Positions 1 through 4,071 of a DNA stretch of 5,376 nt are shown piece by piece. The notes under the pieces are model-generated. The model did no database searches, was not told where the DNA came from, and saw only the letters and a program-made list of their open reading frames with translations. The translations under genes and the position numbers were made by a program. The first letter of the stretch is position 1. Every line of letters starts with the position of its first letter. This DNA comes from an uncultured Planctomycetaceae bacterium (GTDB taxonomy: Bacteria; Planctomycetota; Planctomycetia; Pirellulales; Pirellulaceae). The stretch lies in NCBI GenBank assembly GCA_937967755.1, contig CALBTA010000684.1:1-5376 (forward strand), read 5' to 3'.

Positions 1-1
1 C

Positions 2-562
2 AAACGCGACGCCTACGCTAACACCCTCAGCCGCGGGCAAACGCAACGCCTGGGCCTTGCCCGCGTGATGTTGCACGACCCGCATGTGCTGCTGCTCGAC
101 GAACCGCTTTCAGGGCTGGACCCCCGCGCCCGCATCGAAATGCGGAACCTACTGCGAAGGCTCGGCGAAATGGGGAAGACGATTATTGTCTCCAGCCACA
201 TCCTGCCGGAGTTGGCCGATGTCTGCAACAAGATCGGCATCATCGACCGGGGCGTGATGCAGCACTGTGCCGAAGTTTCCGAGGTGATGAAGCAAGTCCG
301 CCGGCAGACCGTGTTGCACATTGAAGTTGCCGGCGACGGGGACACCGCGGCGCGCGTTTTGGAAGATCATGACATTGTGGACAACGTTGAAACCAACGCT
401 CACCGGTTGATTGTCACCCTCAAAGAGGGTATCGAAGACTATACCGATTTGCCTGCGTTGCTTGTTTCGGCTGGCCACCGCATCAAATCGTTCCGCGAAG
501 AGGAACTAAGCCTCGAGGCGGCGTTCATGGCGCTGACACAAGGAACTGGGGTACGCATCTAA
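2..562 (+). CDS. ABC-2-type transporter ATP-binding protein, 3' part (5' truncated by window)
   Basis: This is the C-terminal 186 codons of an ABC ATPase; the reading frame is open from base 2, so the Walker A half lies upstream of the window. Visible motifs in order are the ABC signature LSRGQTQRL (bases 29-55; R replaces the second G of LSGGQ, a variant known in ABC-2 ATPases), Walker B LLLDEP with D-loop SGLDP (about 89-124), and the H-loop in TIIVSSHILPELADVC (about 179-229). A C-terminal region of roughly 100 residues follows, of the DUF4162-like kind found on ABC-2 exporter ATPases. Such proteins hydrolyse ATP in the cytoplasm to drive a separate membrane permease exporting a drug, lipid, polysaccharide or peptide; the substrate cannot be told. 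The stop TAA overlaps the ATG of the next gene by one base, pointing to one operon. The GTG/ATG pair at 65-70 is internal, because the signature motif precedes it in frame. The family is secure; the specific role is not. Confidence 0.93.
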   Translation, partial: KRDAYANTLSRGQTQRLGLARVMLHDPHVLLLDEPLSGLDPRARIEMRNLLRRLGEMGKTIIVSSHILPELADVCNKIGIIDRGVMQHCAEVSEVMKQVRRQTVLHIEVAGDGDTAARVLEDHDIVDNVETNAHRLIVTLKEGIEDYTDLPALLVSAGHRIKSFREEELSLEAAFMALTQGTGVRI

Positions 563-1596
563 TGGCGATTGAATTTCCCTGCACGGGCTGCGGCAACCAA
601 CTAAGCGTTCCTGATGAAGCTGTCGGCAAACGGGCCCGCTGCCCGAAGTGCCAAACGGTTGTCAGCGTACCTGATCAATCGCCCGCTGCGGATGCCGGCA
701 CCGACGATGAGTTTCGGCTCAAGCCGCTCGACAACCCGCCGTCGGCCCCGTCGCAGTCACCCGCGAGTGACCCGGCAGGCTTCCCAGCGGGCGCGGCGGC
801 CGGTTTTTCCAGCAGCGACCCACCCCAAAAACCAACCTACAGCGACAACCCCTACGCCTCACCGTCGCTGGGGTATGACGACCCGTACGTAAAGAAGGCG
901 GCACCTGGAACAATCACGCCGACGCCCATCGACTTCGGCGACGTCTTCTCCCATGCATGGAACCTTTACATGCAGAACGTGGGAATAGTGCTGGGCGCGG
1001 TGATGCTCGCGTACGTTATCAACCTGATCATCGGCTGGGTGTTGGGTTTCATTGTGGGCGTATTGCTTGGGATCGTGGGAGAGGGCGACCCCGCTGCGGC
1101 AGCCGTTCTCAACCTCGTCATGCAGTTATTCTTGAACCTCGTTCAGGTCGCGATTGCAACGTTCTTCAATATTGGTGTATGGCGAATTGTCCTGGACGTG
1201 GGAAAAGGGCAGCGGCAAGACTTTGGCCGATTCTTTTCTGGCGGTGACATCTACCTACCGATGTTCGGAGCCGTGTTGCTCTGGCTGCTGATGGTGGTTC
1301 CTGCAACCTTCCTGTTGATTCTGCCCGGCATCGCCGTATTGATTGTGTTCGGCCAGTTCCACTTCTTGATGATCGATCAGCGACTCGGTGTCATCGAATC
1401 GTTTTCAAAATCAATTGAAATCACCAACCCGAATTGGCTCCCGCTGCTGGGTATCTATACGGTTTGCTTGCTGATTGCCATCGCCTGCTGCATCACCTGC
1501 ATCCCTGTCGCGTTAATTTTCTTCGGCCCTTACATTTCGATGGTCTTTGCAGTGATGTACTTGAAGATGACCGGACAGGAAGTTGCGCGGGCATAG
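562..1596 (+). CDS. Zinc-ribbon (MJ0042-like) multi-pass membrane protein
   Basis: This 344-residue protein has three parts. Residues 1-37 form a small zinc ribbon, with C7xxC10 and C27PxC30 as probable Zn ligands, resembling MJ0042-type ribbons. Residues 38-125 are a low-complexity Pro/Ser/Ala/Asp linker. Residues about 126-336 are a membrane domain with roughly five or six hydrophobic segments (near 138-172, 183-206, 235-250, 252-272, 294-315 and 317-335). The motif GDIYLPMFG, the stretch around FGQFHFLMIDQ, and the ending FFGPY...YLKMTGQ recall DUF975-like or glycerophosphodiester-phosphodiesterase-associated membrane domains, but I do not recognise a named family. There is no signal peptide; the ribbon probably faces the cytoplasm. 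The ATG overlaps the upstream ATPase stop (TAATG), so translational coupling is likely; AAGGA lies about 17 bases upstream and GGGG about 10. It may be a partner of the ABC ATPase, but it does not look like a canonical ABC-2 permease. Function is unknown. Confidence 0.9.
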   Translation: MAIEFPCTGCGNQLSVPDEAVGKRARCPKCQTVVSVPDQSPAADAGTDDEFRLKPLDNPPSAPSQSPASDPAGFPAGAAAGFSSSDPPQKPTYSDNPYASPSLGYDDPYVKKAAPGTITPTPIDFGDVFSHAWNLYMQNVGIVLGAVMLAYVINLIIGWVLGFIVGVLLGIVGEGDPAAAAVLNLVMQLFLNLVQVAIATFFNIGVWRIVLDVGKGQRQDFGRFFSGGDIYLPMFGAVLLWLLMVVPATFLLILPGIAVLIVFGQFHFLMIDQRLGVIESFSKSIEITNPNWLPLLGIYTVCLLIAIACCITCIPVALIFFGPYISMVFAVMYLKMTGQEVARA

Positions 1597-1621
1597 CTGC
1601 TTCAAACCATCTGAAGCCTGT

Positions 1622-1723
1622 ATCGTACCTGTCCTATTCTTTGGTCCGTTCGTAGAGCTGCTCTACGTCGTGGCCTACACCAAAATGACGGGGCAGGTGA
1701 TGCCGCAAGTTCGAATGAGCTAA
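1622..1723 (+). pseudogene. Relic of a tandem paralogue: C-terminal tail of the zinc-ribbon membrane protein
   Basis: Beginning 25 bases after the preceding stop and in a different frame, this stretch translates as IVPVLFFGPFVELLYVVAYT followed by KMTGQVMPQVRMS and a TAA stop. It aligns with the end of the intact gene just upstream (IPVALIFFGPYISMVFAVMY, LKMTGQEVARA): FFGP, the aromatic/hydrophobic last helix, and KMTGQ are conserved at the same spacing. The nucleotide sequences are clearly diverged, so this is an old paralogue rather than a recent duplication. No start codon, zinc ribbon or other membrane segment remains upstream in this frame; similarity fades at about 1616. I infer a second copy of the gene once stood here in tandem and was deleted down to its last 33 codons. 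Expression as a short peptide is possible but has no visible ribosome binding site. Confidence 0.72.
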
Positions 1724-1733
1724 TTCCGCCACG

Positions 1734-1850
1734 AATGTGCAACACGCGCGCTGCGCATTGATGTCTTATGTGCAACAAAAGTTCGGCCCTCAGGGGCCCC
1801 GTTAAGCGCTGCGCGTTGCACGCTTTTGTGCAACTAAAGTGTTGCACATT
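1734..1850. repeat. 117-bp imperfect palindromic element with GTGCAAC repeats
   Basis: The ends are a perfect 12-bp inverted repeat, AATGTGCAACAC (1734-1745) and GTGTTGCACATT (1839-1850). The centre (1785-1798) is a GC-rich hairpin GGCCC-TCAG-GGGCC, lying almost exactly at the midpoint of the outer arms. The 7-mer GTGCAAC occurs three times forward (starting about 1737, 1770 and 1828) and twice inverted (about 1815 and 1841). Two direct repeats are also present: GCGCTGCGCRTTG at 1748-1760 and 1806-1818, and TGTGCAACWAAAGT at 1769-1782 and 1827-1840. No protein is encoded. It could be a REP/MITE-like element, a protein-binding site array, or the 3' end structure of the + strand operon; no T-tract follows the central hairpin. 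Confidence 0.7.
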
Positions 1851-1877
1851 AACTTACGCATGGGCTGCCGGGCTGTG

Positions 1878-2002
1878 CCTACGTGGCGGCAAGCTGCCAG
1901 CTAAGCAGGTCCGATTCATTGTCAGTCATGTAGCTTGCTTCACTACTATGCTCTTAGTCCACCCGTTCAAGTCAACAAGCTGGCAGCTTGTGACTACGTA
2001 GG
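1878..2002. repeat. 125-bp element bounded by 25-bp inverted arms
   Basis: The arms 1878-1902 and 1978-2002 are inverted copies, matching at 20 of 25 positions: CCTACGT plus CAAGCTGCCAGCT on the outer and inner sides of a 5-bp mismatched block. The right arm overlaps a self-complementary hairpin ACAAGCT-GGC-AGCTTGT (1975-1991), and the left arm has a weaker version. The 75-bp interior has no coding potential and no obvious symmetry. The size and arm structure suit a non-autonomous palindromic repeat (MITE- or REP-like). No clear target-site duplication was seen at the edges. Confidence 0.68.
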
Positions 2003-2013
2003 CCGCGCCTGTG

Positions 2014-2031
2014 CCAGGTTTTCCCACCTGG
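2014..2031. other. Small stem-loop CCAGGT/ACCTGG
   Basis: CCAGGT (2014-2019) pairs with ACCTGG (2026-2031) around a 6-nt loop TTTCCC. It lies 11 bases beyond the right arm of the 1878-2002 element and may belong to it. No T-tract follows on either strand, so it is not a classical terminator. The stem is short and could be a chance occurrence. Confidence 0.35.
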
Positions 2032-2319
2032 TGGTACATTTGTAACGCCTCTATCTGTACATGTGTTTCCATAAGTCGTCTGCTTACAATAGGTTGCATC
2101 GCCAGCGTTGTGTCTCGCTCCGCCCCAGATGCACCAAAATCGCACAACTCGGGGGTAACTGGTACATTCTCTCTGCCCTCCCGCTGAATGCATCCGGCGG
2201 CGCAGCACTGACCTCCAAGTGCCTACAATCGGCAAATTCGACGGCCTAGGAAGACCGTCGCACCCATTCATAAGTATAGTATACATAATTATACCTTCTT
2301 GTCAAGCGATTGGTACACT
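2032..2319 (+). repeat. Three dispersed copies of TGGTACAYT
   Basis: TGGTACATT occurs at 2032-2040 and 2160-2168, and TGGTACACT at 2311-2319, all in the same orientation. Spacing is 128 and 151 bases. Each lies at or next to a different structural feature. The motif is short, so significance is doubtful without a genome-wide count. Confidence 0.3.
2278..2305 (-). promoter_or_regulatory. Predicted sigma70-type promoter, leftward
   Basis: On the - strand the sequence reads TTGACA (2305 to 2300), then a 16-bp AT-rich spacer, then TATACT (2283 to 2278). The -35 hexamer matches consensus perfectly and the -10 matches 5 of 6. Transcription would start near 2271 and run leftward into DNA with no credible gene, reaching the 1878-2002 and 1734-1850 palindromes and then running antisense to the paralogue relic. 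A second TATACT overlaps slightly further on at a less favourable spacing. Planctomycete promoters are not well defined, so this match is suggestive only. Confidence 0.5.
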
Positions 2320-2342
2320 TTCTTGGCAAGTTTTCCAAGAAA
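2319..2342. other. 8-bp stem-loop TTTCTTGG/CCAAGAAA
   Basis: TTTCTTGG (2319-2326) is perfectly complementary to CCAAGAAA (2335-2342), with loop CAAGTTTT. It is AT-rich and lies just upstream of the - strand promoter, as read on that strand. No proper T-tract follows in either direction. It could be an operator-like palindrome, or the tail structure of a degraded element. Confidence 0.42.
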
Positions 2343-2381
2343 AAGTTATTCCTTCCCGTTGGGCAGCGCTCTGAACTAGGT

Positions 2382-2590
2382 TTCAGCGGCGGAGCCGCGA
2401 CAGCATATAGCTGCCGGCACCAGCCCGCAGAAACCGTGCGGACCATTCGCCCACCCGCGAAGCGGCGACAGCAAGCCCGAAATTGACTGCGCACCATTTG
2501 CTGCCGCCGCTTCGCGGCTAGCCGTTGTTGCTGCACCTGGTCCCACGGCTGACGCCGTGGGCTATATGCTGTCGCGGCTTCGCCGCTGAC
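2382..2590. repeat. 209-bp nested palindromic element with four REP-like units
   Basis: The outer arms, 2382-2411 and 2561-2590, are inverted copies matching at 28 of 30 positions, each with its own GCGGC-nnn-GCCGC mini-hairpin. Inside are three further hairpins: CCGCA/TGCGG (2425-2429 with 2437-2441); a 19-nt pair with one mismatch, 2456-2474 with 2498-2516; and CCCACGGC-TGAC-GCCGTGGG (2542-2561, one base shared with the outer arm). A transcript could therefore fold as a closed four-way junction. An 18-bp unit, consensus GCGAAGCSGCGRCAGCAW, occurs four times: forward at 2389-2406 and 2457-2474, inverted at 2498-2515 and 2566-2583. Just outside, AACTAG (2374-2379) and CTAGTT (2596-2601) extend the symmetry. 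No transposase is present. It resembles REP/BIME or MITE elements; a structured RNA is the alternative. Confidence 0.8.
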
Positions 2591-2638
2591 GAGAGCTAGT
2601 TTTGCTGTCTTGTGGCAACAAAAATACTTCACAGCGTT

Positions 2639-2659
2639 GCCCCTTGGGGCTTTGTTTTT
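2639..2659 (+). terminator. Intrinsic-terminator-like hairpin with T-tract
   Basis: GCCCC-TT-GGGGC (2639-2650, in practice a GCCC/GGGC stem with loop CTTG) is followed at once by TTTGTTTTT. It is oriented to stop rightward transcripts before they run antisense into the peptidase gene, whose stop is at 2684-2686. An alternative stem GGCAAC/GTTGCC (2614-2619 with 2636-2641) would compete with it. The stem is short. On the opposite strand there is no matching T-tract, so it is not clearly bidirectional. Confidence 0.5.
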
Positions 2660-2683
2660 CGAGGAATCCCGCATTCCCTTACC

Positions 2684-3979
2684 TCAACCTGCTGCGGCGC
2701 GGCCCTGCACCGCTTCGATGCGCCCGATCGGGTAGAACTGGCCCGCTACCGGCTCGGCTGCCATTTCGGCGTAGCGGCTGATGGCGTATTTTGAGTGCGG
2801 TTCCAACAACACGGCCAGCAGGCGGGCGTTCTGTTCTGTGACCGGGACGATGAGATCATCGTTTGGGATGTACTGGCAGGCGATGCCGCGGGACTTGATT
2901 TGCTTCGGCGGGCGCCGCGATCGTTCAGAGGGTGTCACCCGCTCAATGTGATGCCGCCGGGCCGTTACTGCTCCCGGTGGCAATTCTTCGGTCGTTACGA
3001 TTCCATGGTTGTGCAACAAGGCCAGCAGTTCGCTGTTGCCGCCGGGAACGAGGTAGCCCAGCGGCGCAGCGACACTGTGGGTCACGTCGAACCGAGGGGT
3101 ATACGTTCCTTCAAGTTGAACGGCGCGCACTTGCTGGTGTTTGGGATCATAGAATGGCAACGTCGGCGCAGGCGCGGAAGCAACGTACCGCGAGCGGATG
3201 GGAACAAGAAACTCTTCCGGTAGCGGTGCGCACGGGGGAATTTCGCGCACATCATTCACCACGCGGCGCAGCGCAACTTGCAACGCACCGGCCGTCCGGC
3301 TCGCCGCTTCGCAACCATCGAACCGCGTCGGCTGCCGCCCTTCCAACAAGACCGCCGGCACGCCCAACGATAGGGCCAGCCCATTGCGGGCATCGCAAAC
3401 ATCAGGCGTGCTGTGGCGGATGCGGCCGGTCTTGGTGATGATCGTATAGCGCTGGCAGCGAAATCCGGCGCAGCGCACACTTTCAACCCAACGCGGCAGA
3501 GAAGAACCCAGCCATGTTGCCCAAGCGGCATCCGCGCAAGCGGCCGGATTGTTCGCAATGTCGATGAAAACATCGGTCGCGTGTACCCAACCGCGCGCCA
3601 GCAGATGCCTTCGCCGCGGCGGGTAAGTATGCACGTCAATCACGAAGTGCGGCCGCCACTGGCGAGCGAACGCATGAATTGCCTGTGTCTCCACGGCGGC
3701 CAGACGCTGGTGATCGCGGTTCAGATCGATCCCCGCGCCGTTAGCCCGCTGGTGAAGGGAAGACCCATCTGGGTTCGCGTCGATCAGCCCCGCGATGTGG
3801 ATGCCGCTTCGCTGAAAACTCTTGACGAATGCCGCAACCGCCTCGCGGGCAAGCGGTTCATCCCCATGCTGCCCCGCGACAATTAACACCCGCGTAGCCG
3901 CCGCTTCATCGCCGGCGAAGCGAACCACCAATGGCCGTTCTTGCGACGTGTAGCCGATTTGCAAAGTGCCGTGTGACAT
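2684..3979 (-). CDS. M14-family zinc carboxypeptidase-like protein
   Basis: Starting at the ATG at 3979 (MSHGTLQIG) the protein has 431 residues. An in-frame TTG at 3991 would add four residues but abuts a palindrome and has no better ribosome site; neither start has a strong Shine-Dalgarno. The N-terminal half carries M14 metallopeptidase hallmarks: GQHGDE with H38 and E41 as Zn ligands, RANGAGIDLNRD with R78 and N87-R88 as substrate-binding residues, VIDVHTYPP with H117 as third Zn ligand, and VLLEGRQ with E213 as probable catalytic glutamate. The C-terminal half (about 245-431) includes LGYLVP and IVPVTEQNARLLAVLLEPHS, a pattern seen in long M14-like proteins. There is no signal peptide or membrane helix, so it is probably cytoplasmic. 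It likely removes C-terminal residues from peptides or cleaves an amide; the AstE/AspA-type deacylase branch is the alternative. It lies 92 bp downstream of the exporter gene on the same strand. Confidence 0.88.
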   Translation of the reverse strand: MSHGTLQIGYTSQERPLVVRFAGDEAAATRVLIVAGQHGDEPLAREAVAAFVKSFQRSGIHIAGLIDANPDGSSLHQRANGAGIDLNRDHQRLAAVETQAIHAFARQWRPHFVIDVHTYPPRRRHLLARGWVHATDVFIDIANNPAACADAAWATWLGSSLPRWVESVRCAGFRCQRYTIITKTGRIRHSTPDVCDARNGLALSLGVPAVLLEGRQPTRFDGCEAASRTAGALQVALRRVVNDVREIPPCAPLPEEFLVPIRSRYVASAPAPTLPFYDPKHQQVRAVQLEGTYTPRFDVTHSVAAPLGYLVPGGNSELLALLHNHGIVTTEELPPGAVTARRHHIERVTPSERSRRPPKQIKSRGIACQYIPNDDLIVPVTEQNARLLAVLLEPHSKYAISRYAEMAAEPVAGQFYPIGRIEAVQGRAAAG

Positions 3980-3993
3980 GTTTCGTTTCAAAT

Positions 3994-4059
3994 GTAGGAC
4001 GGGTTTGTAACCCGTCCAATATTCGCGCGCACGATGGACGGGTTACAAACCCGTCCTAC
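3994..4059. repeat. Perfect 25-bp inverted repeat between exporter and peptidase genes
   Basis: The arms 3994-4018 and 4035-4059 are exact reverse complements around a 16-nt loop. Each arm is itself self-complementary (GACGGGTT-TGT-AACCCGTC in the left arm), so the element can form either one long hairpin or two small ones. It fills most of the gap between the exporter stop (4072-4074) and the peptidase start, ending 14 bases before the ATG. No T-tract follows, so it is more likely a REP-like repeat, an mRNA processing or stabilising hairpin, or an attenuator than a standard terminator. Confidence 0.85.
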
Positions 4060-4071
4060 TACTGCTTGGCC

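Larger units (their letters stand above)
1724..2683. other. Convergent intergenic region without credible protein genes
   Basis: This 960-bp gap lies between the ends of + strand genes and the end of a - strand gene. Frames open here on either strand are short, have atypical composition and run across palindromes, so I call none. It contains palindromic elements at 1734-1850, 1878-2002 and 2382-2590, a - strand promoter at 2278-2305, and a terminator-like hairpin at 2639-2659. The stretch 2041-2270 holds only weak structure: TGCATC/GATGCA (2095-2100 with 2128-2133), and CGACGG/CCGTCG (2239-2244 with 2255-2260, 10-nt loop). No tRNA or rRNA signature was seen. Confidence 0.75.

Noticed and set aside
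1785..1798. GGCCC/GGGCC hairpin as a terminator for the left operon
   Set aside because: No T-tract follows on either strand; it is better seen as the centre of the 117-bp palindrome.
2091..2148. Structured RNA suggested by TGCATC/GATGCA and GTTGTG/CACAAC pairs
   Set aside because: Both pairs are only 6 bp with long loops and interleave with each other, within chance expectation for this length.
1972..2286. 104-codon - strand frame beginning inside the predicted promoter
   Set aside because: Its start lies upstream of the predicted transcription start, it has no ribosome site or known motif, and it crosses the right arm of the 1878-2002 element.
1734..2590. CRISPR array
   Set aside because: The repeats are inverted and irregularly spaced, with no uniform direct repeat-spacer pattern and no cas genes in view.
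1878..2590. Complete insertion sequence bounded by the palindromes
   Set aside because: The palindromes differ in sequence from each other and no transposase or remnant of one lies between them.
2246..2674. 142-codon open frame on the - strand through the 209-bp palindrome
   Set aside because: The frame is made of palindromic repeat sequence, has Arg/Gln-rich low-information composition and no recognisable domain; it also covers the promoter-like and hairpin sites. Openness is better explained by GC-rich repeats.
2795..3438. Long + strand frames opposite the peptidase gene
   Set aside because: They are shadows of a GC-rich gene: the - strand frame has intact M14 motifs, while the + strand products have none.
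3980..3991. TTG at 3991 as the peptidase start
   Set aside because: It adds only four residues, directly abuts the inverted repeat and has no better ribosome site than the in-frame ATG at 3979.
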